Below are positions 37,432-49,338 of a stretch of 64,000 bases of DNA, piece after piece. The position numbers and the translations under genes were made by a program. The stretch comes from Metamycoplasma phocicerebrale (GTDB taxonomy: Bacteria > Bacillota_I > Bacilli_A > Mycoplasmatales > Metamycoplasmataceae). The first letter of the stretch is position 1, and each line of letters opens with the position of its first letter. Under the pieces are notes generated by a model. The model was not told the origin of the DNA. It saw only the letters and a program-made list of their open reading frames with translations, and ran no database searches. Location: contig NZ_CP033058.2 in the NCBI RefSeq assembly GCF_003383595.3, positions 62,001 to 126,000 of the forward strand, read 5' to 3'.

Positions 37432-39585
37432 TTATCAAATAATTTTTCCTTGTATTTTGCCATTTTTTTTATCAAGATCAATTATTTTTATATTTAAATT
37501 ATCACCAACAGAAACCAACTCGCTTGGGTGCTTTATAAATTGATTATCATTTTTTTTCATATTTGTAATATGAATTAAAACATTTTCTTTTAAACCAATA
37601 TAAGCAAATACGCCAAAATTAGTAATGTTTTGAATTTGACCAATAATTTCTTGGCCCACTTTAATATCTTCAAATTTTAAAATTTGGTCATTTACAATAA
37701 AACCGGCTTTATTTTCTCTGATATCTTTTCCAGGAGCTATTAAAGAATCAACAATTAAATCTATATCATATCTACTTGCATTTAATTTATTGGCCAAATC
37801 GTCTCTATTTGCATTTTTCAAAATATTTTTATCAATATTGTTTAAATCAATGTTCAATATTGATACAACCCTATCTGCTAACTTGTATGATTCAGGGTGT
37901 ATATTTGTTTGATCATAAAATTCTTTAGAATCATAAATTCTTAAAAAACCAACACATTGTTCATAGGCCTTAGGTCCTAATCCTTTTACTTTTTTCAGTT
38001 CCTCTCTATCTTGAAATAAACCATTTTCATTTCTATAATCCACTATATTTTGAGCAATAGATTTTGAAAGGCCTGAAACATATTCTAAAATAAATTTAGT
38101 TGCGGTATTTAAATCAACTCCAACTAAGTTAACTACTTTATTAACTTTGTAAGCTAATTTTTGCGCTAATTCTTTTTGGTTAACATCGTGTTGATATTGC
38201 CCAACTCCTAAAGATTTTGGATCAATTTTAATTAATTCATTAAGAGGGTCTTGAAATTTTCTTCCAATATTTATAGCAGATCTATATTCTAATTCTAAAT
38301 CTGGAAATTCCTCTTGAGCTATTTTAGAAGCAGAATACACAGAAGCGCCCACTTCACTTACTATTGCATATTTGGTATCAACGTTATATCCTTTTTCTCT
38401 TCTAACTTTTAATAATTTATCTACTCATTCTTCTGTTTCGCGACTGGCTGTTCCATTTCCTATAACAATTAAATCAATAGGATATTTATTTAACATATCA
38501 TGGGTCTTTTTAACTGCTTGAATAAATTTTTCTTTATTTCCGATATGAGGATAAATTACAAAACCTTCTAAATAATTTCCATTTTTATCTAAAATTACAA
38601 TTTTGCATCCATTCAAATATCCTGGATCAATTGACATAATGTTTTTATTTTTTGTAGCAGGAGCCAATAATAAAGATTCTAAATTACTTGAAAACAATTC
38701 GATAGCTTCTTTTTCAGCCCTTTCAAATAAATCTGTTTTTATTTCTCTTATTATGGAAGGAATTATTAATCTATCTAAAGAATCTTTTATAGCTTCATTT
38801 GTTATTTTAGCTGTTCTTTTATTAATAAAATATTTATTATTTAAATAATAAATAAGGGGTTTTTCATTGTACTGAATAGTGTAAGAAAGAATTTTTTTGT
38901 CCTCGGCTCTAGTTATTGCAAGAATTCTATGATTAGGAATATTTTTTACTCTTTCAGAAAAATCATAATAAAGCTTAAATACTTCTTTATCATCTTCAGT
39001 ATTTTTTTTCTTTGTAACAATAGTACCAAAATTATACAATTGAGACTTAATATATTCACGAGCAACTATGTCTTGAGATACATTTTGAGCTATAATAAAT
39101 TTTGTTTGCTCAATAACTTGATCAACGTCCTTTAAAGTATCTCCATTAATATATTTTTTAGCTTCATTAAAAACATCGAAACTTTCATCTTTGTTTTTAA
39201 GTATTAATTCTGCCAAGGGTCCTAAACCTAAAGCTATAGCTTCAGTGGCTTTTGTTTTTTTACCAACTTTAAATGGCTCATAAATATTTTCTACTTCTTG
39301 TTTTGTAATTGCATTTTGTATTTTGGCTTTTGTTTTTTCATCTAATAATTTTTTTTCTTCAAGAATACTCATTACATATTCTTTTCTCTTTTGCAATTCC
39401 ACATCATATGCATAGTATTCATTAATTTTAGATACTTGTTCCTCATCTAAACCACCTGTTATTTCTTTTCTATAACGAGAAATAAAAGGAATTGTGGCAC
39501 CTTCTTTTAATAAATTTAAAGTCTTTTGCACTTGATCGTGACTTATATTCAATTTTTTAGAAACGTTCTTAATAGATATATCCAT
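37432..39585 (-). CDS. tex: Tex-family transcription accessory / RNA-binding protein
   Basis: 717 aa in code 4. N-terminal helical region (KLNISHDQVQKTLNLLKEGATIPFISRYRKE, the typical Tex start), YqgF/RNase H-like domain (IMSIDPGYLNGCKIVILD about 315-335, IVIGNGTASRETE), double helix-hairpin-helix motifs (VGVDLNTATKFILEYVSGL and LKKVKGLGPKAYEQCVGFLRI) and a C-terminal S1 domain (VGQEIIGQIQNITNFGVFAYIGL). Tex proteins bind nucleic acid and influence transcription; the precise role in mycoplasmas is unknown. GGAGCAAAT precedes the ATG. Confidence 0.95.
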
Positions 39586-39669
39586 ATTTGCTCCATATTA
39601 ATTTTTCTAATATTATAAATTATTTATTTTTTAAAATATATTTTAAAGATTAATGTTAAAATGATTTTT

Positions 39670-39696
39670 AAAAAAAGCAAGTAAAATTACTTGCTT
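39670..39696 (-). terminator. Terminator of the 39713 membrane protein gene
   Basis: A perfect inverted repeat AAGCAAGTAA/TTACTTGCTT (10 bp) followed on the minus strand by TTTTTTAAAAA. Confidence 0.85.
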
Positions 39697-39712
39697 AAAT
39701 TATATATAAACT

Positions 39713-40120
39713 TTATATATTGACAGAGTTTGTATTATTTAAATTATATGAATTATTTGAATTTTGAGTATTTTTGCTTGCCTTGTAGTATAGTATTGAT
39801 GCTATAAATGACAATAAAGGAAAGCTTAAAACACCAATTAAGAATAAAACACCAATTACTGTTTCGTTATCCTGAAATGCTTTTGCACAACCCACTATGC
39901 TATAAATTCAAGCTACAAGTGATGCTACTCCTAAAAAAATAAAGTAAAAGATTGCAAATACTCCTGTTCCTCAGCTTAGTCCTAATAATGTATAACTACT
40001 CCCTATGCCGCTGCCAGCAGCACCTAATGCAATAGCAATAACAATAAATAATGGTAATGAAAAAATTGCTGCTGCAAAAGATACTATATTTGCAATCATA
40101 ATAGATTTAGCTAATTTCAT
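39713..40120 (-). CDS. Small membrane protein, paralogue A
   Basis: 135 aa in code 4, three to four predicted membrane helices and an Asn/Ser-rich hydrophilic tail. The segment VLFLIGVLSFPLLSFIASILYYK near the C-terminus matches the same place in the neighbouring 145-aa protein (ILFLIGILVISIVGLIASVKYYK), so the two are tandem paralogues. Start at 40120 after AAAGGAAC. No known domain recognised. It has its own terminator. Confidence 0.75.
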
Positions 40121-40236
40121 ATGTTCCTTTCTATTTTTAATAATTATATTATATTTTAAAAAATAGTAATTTTAAATAAAAAAATATTACTTTGAATTTT
40201 CGATTTTCAAAATAATATTTTGAATTAAACATAATG

Positions 40237-40674
40237 TTAAATCGTTTTTGTTGTTGGTTTTACATTTTCATCTTGATTAAATTTTGTGTTTTCTTTATAA
40301 TACTTAACTGAAGCAATAAGACCAACTATTGATATTACAAGAATGCCTATTAAAAATAAAATTGCTAAATTTGTTTTTTTATTTCTAAATAACTTAATAG
40401 TAACTAAAATGTTAAAAACTAAAGTTACTATGCTAATTATTGTTAAAATATTTGAAAAAACTAAACAAAGTGAAAACAACCATAGATTATTAGCTAGCTC
40501 AATTTTAAATAAATTAAAGAAATTCTCGCTTGGGTTGCTTCCAATTGCAATTAATACTGGATAAAGTACAATTGATATAAAAATTGTTGTCAATATAATA
40601 TAAATTATTTCCATAGCAACTTTTATAGCATTCATAGTTAAAGTTGGAGTTGCCAATTTATCTTTTTCCATCAT
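40237..40674 (-). CDS. Small membrane protein, paralogue B
   Basis: 145 aa with no internal TGA, four predicted membrane helices. Starts at ATG-ATG (40674 or 40671) after GGGAGAAGA. Shares the C-terminal LFLIG..-.IAS..YYK signature with paralogue A, 116 bases downstream. The Glu/Lys/Thr-rich ends are probably cytoplasmic. Function unknown; such tandem four-helix proteins are common, fast-evolving mycoplasma membrane components. Confidence 0.75.
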   Translation of the reverse strand: MMEKDKLATPTLTMNAIKVAMEIIYIILTTIFISIVLYPVLIAIGSNPSENFFNLFKIELANNLWLFSLCLVFSNILTIISIVTLVFNILVTIKLFRNKKTNLAILFLIGILVISIVGLIASVKYYKENTKFNQDENVKPTTKTI

Positions 40675-40887
40675 TCTTCTCCCTAAAAATAATTATATAC
40701 TAAAAGAATGAAGCAATTTGCTTTATCTATATTTAGAAGTATTAATAAATTAAGATAAATTATAATTCAGCTTAAAAAGCAATATATCAATTTTCTTAAT
40801 ATTTATTATTTTTTGTTTCAATTAAAGTGCTAATAATATAATTATTTATGATAGAAGTTGTACAATAGATTAAAATCAAGGAGAGAA

Positions 40888-41369
40888 ATTTCAAACAAAT
40901 CTATTGTAAGAACTACTTATGTATTTAATTTAATATTAATAATTCTTAATGTATTAAATTTTGCATTGACAATAATATTTGTTTTTGTAATGTATAAATT
41001 GCCAACTTCATTATTATCACAAGAACAATTGTTAAAATGAATATATGAATTTTCAGAATATAATATAACAATAATAATTATTGGTTTTGTTTCAAATATT
41101 TTAAATTTAATTTTAAGAGGTTTATCAGTTAAAAAACACAAAGAACCTGGAGGCGATACTTATAGTAAGTTCATGTATAGTTTTTTTTACATAATAATAT
41201 TTATTACATTTGTAAGTGTTGACCTAAGAAAAATTTTTGTAGTATTTATGTTATAAACTTAGTTTTAAATTTTGTTACTTCAATTTTTGGATTTATTGGA
41301 GTAACATTGTTGGTCAACAAAATAAAAAAGACAAATATTATTAACACAATCCAAAAGCAAAATTTTTAA
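40888..41369 (+). pseudogene. Decayed possible third member of the small membrane protein family
   Basis: Plus-strand remnant. One frame encodes hydrophobic helices (VFNLILIILNVLNFALTIIF, IIIIGFVSNILNLIL, FFYIIIFITFVSVDL), with one TGA-Trp, and stops at 41256. The sequence continues in the -1 frame with another helix (INLVLNFVTSIFGFIGV) and a basic tail to a TAA at 41367-41369, consistent with a one-base deletion near the A run at 41229-41233. There is no ATG: an AAGGAG at 40878-40883 precedes ATT at 40888, and only a TTG at 40858 opens the frame earlier. Both the start and the middle are damaged. Likely a dying relative of the two adjacent proteins, divergently placed; that relationship rests on topology more than sequence. 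Confidence 0.5.
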
Positions 41370-41430
41370 TTCGTTTCAATATAAAAGAATTAATTTTAAA
41401 TATTTTATATTGAAATTAATACAAATTAAA

Positions 41431-41472
41431 AAATAAATTTGACGCTTATGTATTGAGAAGTCAAATTTATTT
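41431..41472 (-). terminator. Strong hairpin after the iminopeptidase gene
   Basis: A perfect 13-bp inverted repeat AAATAAATTTGAC/GTCAAATTTATTT with a 16-base loop and T-rich sequence on the minus side. It could also serve the plus-strand remnant. Confidence 0.7.
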
Positions 41473-41493
41473 TAAAATTATAATTTAATTATA

Positions 41494-42432
41494 TTATTTG
41501 CTACTTTTAAATTCTTCAGTGGCTTCTACTAAAGCATTAGCTATTTCTATTTCCCTTGATGAATGACCAGCTATTACAAAATTTAATTTAGATTTTTTTA
41601 ATTTATTATGCAATAAATAAGCGCCTTCTGGACGACAGTCCATATCATATCTTCCATGAATTATAATTGTTGGTATGTTTTCAATATTTTTTATATTATT
41701 CAAAATGTAATTATCATCATCTAAAAAAAGATGGTTCACAAAGTAATGATTTTCTAATCTAGCTAATTCCAAATTGGCTTTATTGTTTTCTAATATTGTT
41801 TCAATATCAGGTAAAGGGTTCATTGTTATTAGACCTAATTCTCATTTAGCTCAATGATATGCTGCTTTATATGCAATATTAATATCTTTATGATTTAAAT
41901 ATTTAGAATATGCTTTAATTAAATCGCCACGCTCGTTTTTAGGAATAAAAGAAGAAAATTCTTTATAGGCTTCAGGAAAATATTGAGAGGCACCTTTTTG
42001 ATATAAATAATAATCATCTTCACGACGTCCTAAAAATATACCTCTTAATATTAATCCTTTAACTCTATTAGGATAATTTATAGCATAAATCAAACTTAAG
42101 CAAGTCCCTCAAGAACCGCCAAACAAGATTCATTTCTCAATATTTAATTTTTTTCTTAAAAGTTCAATATCACTAATTAAATTCATAGTGGTATTTTCTT
42201 TTATTTCAGCTGAGGGAATAGATTTTCCACAACCTCTTTGGTCAAAAAGAATTATTCGATAATGTTTAGGATCAAAATATTGTCTATTAGATTCTGATAT
42301 ACCCCCACCGGGTCCTCCATGAACAAACAAAATCGGTTCTCCTTTTGGATTGCCCGCTTCTTCATAATATAAACTATGAATATCGCTTACTTTTAAATAA
42401 TTTGTTTTGTATGGTTCTATTGGTTCAAACAT
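41494..42432 (-). CDS. pip: Proline iminopeptidase (alpha/beta hydrolase)
   Basis: 312 aa in code 4. Serine peptidase of family S33 that removes N-terminal proline from peptides, useful for an organism that lives on host peptides. Seen: oxyanion loop HGGPGGGIS (about residue 39), FDQRGCGKS, nucleophile elbow GGSWGT, acid Asp in 'IIHGRYDMDCRP' and the catalytic His in 'VIAGHSS'. TGA-Trp codons fall at conserved Trp positions (GGSWG keeps TGA nearby). It starts 17 bases after the GDSL esterase stop with AGAAAGGAAA as ribosome-binding site, so both form one operon. Confidence 0.95.
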
Positions 42433-42449
42433 TTTTTTCCTTTCTTATT

Positions 42450-44597
42450 TTATTTATCGAATATTTTTAATGATAATTTAATTTTTAATTTTGCTAATTT
42501 AATCAAAATAAAAATTAATATATAAGCGTTTTTGTTAAATGGATGTTTAATTATTTGTCTAAAAAAGCTTTTTGCAACTTTAATTCAAAATACTTGTTTA
42601 TAAGATTTTCTTAAATTAATTTTTGAATTTAAATTAATTATTGTTTGAATTACTAAAGTAGCTAAAAACTTAACAAAACTTTTTTTAGTAATATTTTTTA
42701 AAATTTTAGCTACTATTTTTTCTAAGGTTCTTCAATTTTTATATTTTAAACTTGAGGCTTTTATTTTAAGTATTTCTAAAATAGTATTAACTGCATTTTT
42801 TTCATCATCTTTAAAAATTAGATAAATGTTATATAAAAACAATTCAATAATATTTTCTAAATGTTCAAATTGAGATTTTAAAAAAATTTTAAAAAATTTT
42901 GAAACTTTTTGAATTTCTCTTTTTTCTTTAATATAAGATAAAAAGTTTATTCCTATTAATTTTATTTCTTCAATTAATTTTTTATCCTTAAAAATTTCCT
43001 TAGCTATTTGCGAAACTGTATCTGACAATTTATTAAAAAAATAACCATTTTTTCAATCTTTTAAAATTGCTTCCAAAAAAGAAGATAATAAATTATAAAA
43101 ATAAACATCTTTATTTATTATTTCAAGAAAAATTTCATATATTGCGGCTCTATTTTTATTTAAAACATTTTCTATATATTTAGTAATAGCTATTTTTGGT
43201 TTTCGAGCACTTTCTTGTTCAGCTAATAATAAAAATTTTAAAACGGCCTCAGATTCTAAAATAGAAACCAAAAATTTTAATATATTATTATTTGTTATAA
43301 ACTTATTTTTGAAAAATAAATATCGTTCTGATTTATTATCAAAAAAATCTAAAATAAAAATCATTTGTTCAGAAAGAATTGTATATAATGAAGCATATTG
43401 TTCTCTTTTGACTATTGTATTTTTGCTTTCTTGTATATTGGTTTTTAATAAAGCGAAATATGGGTTTTGAACATCATTTTTTTGATTACATCAAACAGAT
43501 AAAATGTTAACTATTCTATTAACTCTTTTTTCAAACAAAAATAAATTTCTATTAATTTTATGCTTATTTCTTTTTGTTATTTTTTTACTATAAGATATGC
43601 TAAATTTTTTAAGTTTTTTAAGCATTTTTTTATCATAATCTTTAAATTGGCATTGGTTTTCTAAAAAAGCTACAAATAATTTTTTAGCCATTTCTTGATA
43701 CCCTAATTCAGTCGGATGAACGTCAATCATATTTTCAGCAAACACTCGCGAATTCTTAAATCATTGTTTGTAATTAAAACTTTTAACTAAAATACATTCA
43801 TTTTTTTGTGCTACATTTTCAAAAATCTTTTCAAAAATACCTAAATTTTTTTTAAAAAAATCATTATATATTTCAGGATTTTTAAATCTTAAAAATTTTT
43901 CATAAGATAAATAATAATGCAAAAAAGGTGGTGTATATGTAACTAAGGCTATTTTTAATTCAGAATTTATAATTTTAACATTTTTAATAAATTTATCTAA
44001 CTCTTGTTCTGTCCTTAAAGTTAAAGTTTTCAAATGATTTAATATATCTAATTTTATTTCTTTTTGTTTATATAAATTTTTTTCTAAAACTAAATTACGA
44101 AATTTAATAAATGGATATGAGCTTTGAAATTCATTCCCCCCTATCGATATACTCAAAAAATTTGCTTCTTTTATTTTTGCAATAAATTTTTTTGATAACT
44201 CACGAAATTGCTCGTTTTCATCTAAATTATGATTATGTTCTCAAAATTCTTGCTTTAGATCTAAATTTGAACGTTTATATAGTTCGTTATTAATTTCTGC
44301 TACATTAAGTACACTTAAATTCAATTTACTGTCAACTAAACTATTTAAATCTGAAATTCTTAATGTAGAAGCAGATATATTTTCCATTTCGATGTTTTGT
44401 CAATATTCTTCTCAATTGTCATTATATCTTTTGCTAATATAATCCAAATAAAATTCCATAAAATAATCGGCATATGAATATCCCTTGACAAATTCTTTTG
44501 AAGTTTTATACCCCGCTGTTCCACACCCAATTTTTGAATTAAATCCTTGAGATATAGAATCACCTATAGCTAAATATTTATATTTTTTGGTTTTCAT
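42450..44597 (-). CDS. SGNH/GDSL-type lipase-esterase with long C-terminal region
   Basis: 715 aa in code 4; all fragments share one frame. SGNH blocks: block I AIGDSISQG with Ser14, block III ISIGGNEF with the Gly-Gly-Asn oxyanion residues, and block V DVHPTELGYQEMA with the Asp/His pair (about residue 295). The catalytic half ends near 320. The remaining ~390 residues are Lys-, Phe- and Ile-rich helix with no membrane-length gaps of charge, and no known domain. No signal peptide is visible, unlike many secreted GDSL lipases, although the Phe/Ile-rich tail may bind membrane. Upstream of pip in one operon. Confidence 0.88.
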
Positions 44598-44641
44598 TAA
44601 CTTTTAATTATATTGTATATATTATAAATTTTACAAATTTA

Positions 44642-44677
44642 TAATAAAAATAACTCACGCGTTATGCATGAGTTATT
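44642..44677 (-). terminator. Terminator after the DUF885 gene
   Basis: Minus strand AATAACTCATGC, loop ATAAC, GCGTGAGTTATT (12 bp, one G-U), then TTTATT. Confidence 0.85.
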
Positions 44678-44693
44678 ATTTTTGTTGTTTTAA

Positions 44694-47426
44694 TTATAAT
44701 TTGTAATATTTTTCAACAACTTGTGTTAATGTGCCTAAAGGTAATGCACCAGTTTCTAGTAATACATTAAAGAACTCTTTAATGTTTTCTTTATTTTCAA
44801 CAAAGTCTTTTCTTGATAATCCTTTTGAATTACGTACTTTATCATATAAATCTAACATCAATTCTTTACCTGAATTATAAGATGTTGCTTGACCTGGTAG
44901 ATTTAAGTAACGTTTAGATTCAGAGGTTATATCTCCAATACCTAAAGCTGAATTAGCTTGCATATAAGCTCTAACTTCGGAAATTGAAGCACCTGCTGGT
45001 AAATCTTTTTCAGCTTTTTCTAAATCGCCATGGTATGCTGTATCTATTGCTCTTCTCATGTTACGTAATTGAGCTTCATTTAAGGCACCAAAGTATTGTA
45101 ACATGTTTGTTAATTCGGCAGCTTTTAAAGTATGTTCTTTATCATTGTCAATTGGATTAACTGAAGCTACTAAATCTCAGTAAACTCCACCATGCAACTC
45201 TTTCATTTCTTTAATTTCTTCATCTGTAACATCTTCAGATTTTTCAGCTTTTATAAAACTTGTAATACCTGCTGATTTTTTGAAACTTACAGGTAAAGCA
45301 TAATAGTCTTTGCTTTCATAATCAGGAGTTCCATATCAACCAGATTCAATTCCAAATCATTCTGTAAATAATGCTCAACCTTCAATATAAGAAGTATAAC
45401 TAAAAATATCTCCAATTGTTTCATCATTTATTGTTTTTAAGAATTGTTTTGCATAATAAATTTGGTTGTGGTGACCCATAACGCTTTCATGGTTTGCAAA
45501 AGAGGTTACTGATCATTTTGGTAAAGAGTAGTATGGGTCACAGTTAAATTGGAATGATCCTCTTGTACCTTCTTCGACTGTAACTGATTCATTGTATGCG
45601 CCAACACCTTCTGAACCACGATCAGCATATGAATATGTACTAATTCCATATCTTGGTACTTGGTTTGCAAAATATGAAAAACCATGTTCTATTGTAGCAT
45701 TTCTGAATTGATTATATCCTTTAAATGCTTATAAAGCACCATAGTAAAATTGTTTGTTTGTAATTGACCCATATGCTTTGTCTGCATTTGCAGAATCTTT
45801 AAGAAGATTATACCCATTGTCTTCTAGTTGTTTTCTAGCACTTTTAAGATCTACATCTGAATCTAACTTAGCAATTAATTTAGAAGTATAGTATGAACTA
45901 TCTTCGCGACCAAAGAAAAATTTTTCTTGATTTAATCATTTGTTAAATTCTTTTAAATCAACATTTCCATGTTTGTCACGAATTACTACTCTAACATCTT
46001 TAGCAGCTTCTGGTCCAACACCATCAACATCATATTTAATTTTAGGAGCTCATCTTGTTGTTTCGGAACCTGTGATTAATTTAGCAACTGCTTTAGCTGT
46101 TAATAACATATTATTAGCAGCTGTTTTAGTTGTATTGTATCCCGAATCATAAACATTTTGTGCTGTATCATCTGAAGTTGTCGAAATTTTTAGAATTGAA
46201 TCATAAATTTTCTTGCCATTTGTTATGGAACCGGCAGTAGTTTGCATATGTCCTATACCAACATTTTTAGCATCTAAGTCTTTTTGAGTATAGCCTAAAC
46301 CATAAACTTTATAAACTGTTGTTCCATCAAAAACTTCTATTGTGTTCTCAAGTTCTTTTACTGTATCAGTTTTAGAAACTTTTAATTCTTTAATATCTTC
46401 ACCTAAGCCATGTTTTGCAGCTTTATAGTATTCTGAAACATAGAATTTGTGAAATGCTTTGGTATCAGCATCAATTGTTGTATTAGCTTCAATGATTTCT
46501 GAAACAGATTTTTCATTTTTTGAACCTTTAGCAAAATTTTTCAATTGTTCTGCATATTGTTTTGCCAAAATTGAATTAATATTGCTCTTAATTACTACTT
46601 TTGATAAAGTAACACCTATTTCAATACCTTCTTTTAAGTTGTCTTGAACCTTTTTAGCTTTTTTACCTTTAATAGAATTTATTGTACCATAAAACGAATT
46701 TGCGGGAAATGCATAAGGTACACCTCATCCTAAATATGTACCAACTAAACGTGAATGTGATGAATAAATTGATTTAGCTATAGATCAATCATATTCTAAA
46801 CCACTCACTCATGCTAATGATGTTACATTTAAGTTATCTTTATTAATTGCCTCTAATTTGCTAATTCAACCTTGATAGAATTCGTTAATTTTTTCAACTT
46901 CTTCTCTTGAAGGATAGCCAAAATCATATGTTTTTTCGGCTTCTTTTTTAGCTACTAAAAATTGTCTGTAAGTTAAAACTACATAATGAGCTGTTAAACC
47001 AATAACTTCATCATTTGCAACTTCTGACTTTTCAGCAACATTCTTTAATGTTTTAAATACTGCTTCATCAATTTTCAATTGATAAGCATCTTTAAGTTCT
47101 TGCAATTCTTTTTCTGCTGTTTTTATTACGCCAGCCTTTGCAATAGCTTCTGGACTAGTTTTATCCACAATATCTTCAAATTCATCTTTTAATTTAATTA
47201 TTGCATCATCTTTAGCATCAATAGCTTCTTTAGCCGATTTATTTGCTTTTTCTGCTGCTTCTTTTTGTTTTGTATATTCATTAATTAATTCTTTTGTTCT
47301 ATTTTCTTTTGCTTTATTTACACCTGTTTGAATTCCGTAAGCAATAAGAGGTAACCCGGCAACTACTGCTGCACCACCTATCGCAATTCCAGAAATAAGT
47401 AAAGCTTTTTTTGATTTTGGAGTCAT
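44694..47426 (-). pseudogene. DUF885-family metallopeptidase interrupted by an in-frame TAA
   Basis: Read through, the frame gives about 910 residues: an N-terminal membrane anchor (ISGIAIGGAAVVAGLPLIAYG), a coiled-coil stretch, then a DUF885-type peptidase with the zinc motif region HESVMGHHNQ and EGWALFTEWFG. A single TAA at 45729-45731 interrupts the frame after '...FYYGAL', while the codons on both sides stay in frame and protein-like; AAA, CAA or GAA to TAA would explain it. The upstream product (565 aa) would lack the zinc site. The first Met after the stop lies inside the metal-binding motif, so restart cannot rescue it. Called a pseudogene unless the base is a sequencing error. Confidence 0.75.
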
Positions 47427-47606
47427 ATTTACTAATTCCTTTTTTTATTAATATTAATAATATTTTTTTAAATTTAAAAAATTTTTTCGTAACAAAAAAA
47501 TATGTTACGTAATTAAATTTTATAACACTTTTGCTTTTCAATTTTAATTTTAATAAAAATACACTAATTTTTAAGCTTATTATAAAGATTTTACTTTATT
47601 AAATAC

Positions 47607-47612
47607 TATAAT
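47607..47612 (+). promoter_or_regulatory. -10 element upstream of gpmI
   Basis: TATAAT about 57 bases before the chosen gpmI start. An in-frame ATG at 47618 only 5 bases downstream could be a leaderless alternative start. Confidence 0.55.
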
Positions 47613-47668
47613 TATTTATGATTAAAAAATACAAATTATTACAATTTATGGAAATTTCTAGGAGAAAT

Positions 47669-49168
47669 ATGAAAAAAAAAATAATACTCACAATAATAGA
47701 TGGTTTAGGAATAAGAAAAGAAACACAAGGCAATGCTTTTGCTTTGTCAAATCATCCCACTTTTGATATTTTGTTAAATGAATACCCTAATTCAATTTTG
47801 GAAGCATCTGGAAAATTTGTAGGATTGCCAGATAATCAAATTGGCAATTCTGAGGTTGGACACTTAAATATAGGAGCAGGAAGAATAGTATATACAGGCT
47901 TGTCTTTAATTAATCAAGAAATTAAAAATAATACTTTTCAAAAAAATAAAGCTTTGAATCTTATTATTGAAGACGCAATCGAGAAAGAAAAAACTTTGCA
48001 TTTATTAGGTCTACTCAGTGATGGGGGAGTTCATTCTTATGACAAACACTTGTTTGAAATAATTAAATTAGCAAACTTTAGGGGCCTAAAAAAAGTATCT
48101 ATTCACATTTTTGGCGATGGCAGAGATGTTAAACCTCAATCAATTAAAAAATCATTAAATGAATTAGAAAAATTAACAAAAAAATTTGAATACACAATTT
48201 CAAGTATTTCTGGAAGATACTATGCAATGGATAGAGATCAAGTTTTTGAAAGAAACGAATTAGCTTTTGAAGCTATATTAGGAAAATCTAAAAATATATT
48301 TAAAGATATAAATGAATATGTCGATAACCAATATAATGAAAAAATATATGATGAATTTTTTATTCCTGCTCAATATGAAAATGGCTTATTTTTAAAAGAA
48401 AATGATAATGTATTATTTTTTAACTTTCGGCCAGATAGAGCCAGACAACTAAGTCATTTAATTTTAAATAGTAATTTATATGAATATAAACCTAAAAATA
48501 AGATAAAAATAAATCTATTTTGCTCATTAATGAAATATGAAGGTATTAAATCGTTAATAGCTTTTGAAGAAATGAAAATAGAAAACCCATTAGGTAAAGT
48601 TTTGGAAAATAATAAAATAAAACAACTTAGATTAGCTGAGACTCAAAAATATGCCCATGTGACTTTTTTTATGGATGGCGGAATTGATATTGAATATAAT
48701 AATGAAAAAAGAATATTGGTAAATAGCATCAAAGCTAAATCTTTTGCGGATTATCCACAAATGTCAGCAAAAGAAATAACAGATGAATTACTGAAATATA
48801 TTAAAGATGTAGATTTTGTTATAATGAACTATGCAAATCCAGATATGGTGGGTCATACTGGCAATCTTAAGGCCACTATAAAAGCTATAGAGTTTTTAGA
48901 TTCTCAATTTAAAAGAATATTGGAATACATTCAAAACAATGATAATGTAGTTTGATTTATTACAGCCGATCATGGAAATGCTGAACTAACAGAAGATGAA
49001 AATAATAAACCAACAACTAAGCACACCACAAATCCTGTTATGTTCATATGTAGTGATAAAACAATATTATTAAAAAATGGCTCTCTTTGTGATGTGGCTC
49101 CTACAATATTAAAATATCTAAAAATAAATGTACCAAAAGAAATGACTGGAAAAAATTTGATAAAATAA
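47669..49168 (+). CDS. gpmI: Phosphoglycerate mutase, cofactor-independent, manganese type
   Basis: 499 aa in code 4 (TGA-Trp at 48953-48955). Interconverts 3- and 2-phosphoglycerate in glycolysis, the main energy route in fermentative mycoplasmas. Visible: ILTIIDGLG with metal-binding Asp, [14 protein letters not shown] with the catalytic Ser that is transiently phosphorylated, [16 protein letters not shown], and the C-terminal metal ligands in ITADHGNAE and TKHTTNPV. The start at 47669 follows TCTAGGAGAAAT and matches the family N-terminus; the in-frame ATG at 47618 would add 17 residues. Confidence 0.96.
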
Positions 49169-49195
49169 AACTGTTGACTTGGTTGACAGTTTTTA
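49167..49195 (+). terminator. Terminator of gpmI
   Basis: AAAACTGT/ACAGTTTT stem (49167-49174 with 49186-49193) followed by TT-ATATAA, overlapping the gpmI stop. Confidence 0.65.
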
Positions 49196-49200
49196 TATAA

Positions 49201-49229
49201 AAAATAAAAAGAAATGCACTAAGCATTTC
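49201..49229 (-). terminator. Terminator after tRNA-Arg
   Basis: Minus strand GAAATGC, loop TTAGT, GCATTTC followed by TTTTTATTTT. Confidence 0.8.
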
Positions 49230-49252
49230 CTTAAACGGTCAATTTTATGAAA

Positions 49253-49329
49253 TGGCGCGCCCGGCAGGAGTCGAACCCGCAACCTCTTGGGCCGTAACCA
49301 AACACTCTGTCCAATTGAGCTACGGGCGC
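49253..49329 (-). tRNA. tRNA-Arg (ACG)
   Basis: 77 nt with CCA. Acceptor GCGCCCG/CGGGCGC; anticodon arm TTTGG-TTACGGC-CCAAG gives ACG; the A34 would need deamination to inosine or read CGN unmodified. Confidence 0.95.
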
Positions 49330-49338
49330 ATATAAAAA

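Noticed and set aside
40848..40868. ATG at 40848 as start of the decayed membrane gene
   Set aside because: That frame reaches TAG after six codons and is not the frame that encodes the membrane helices.
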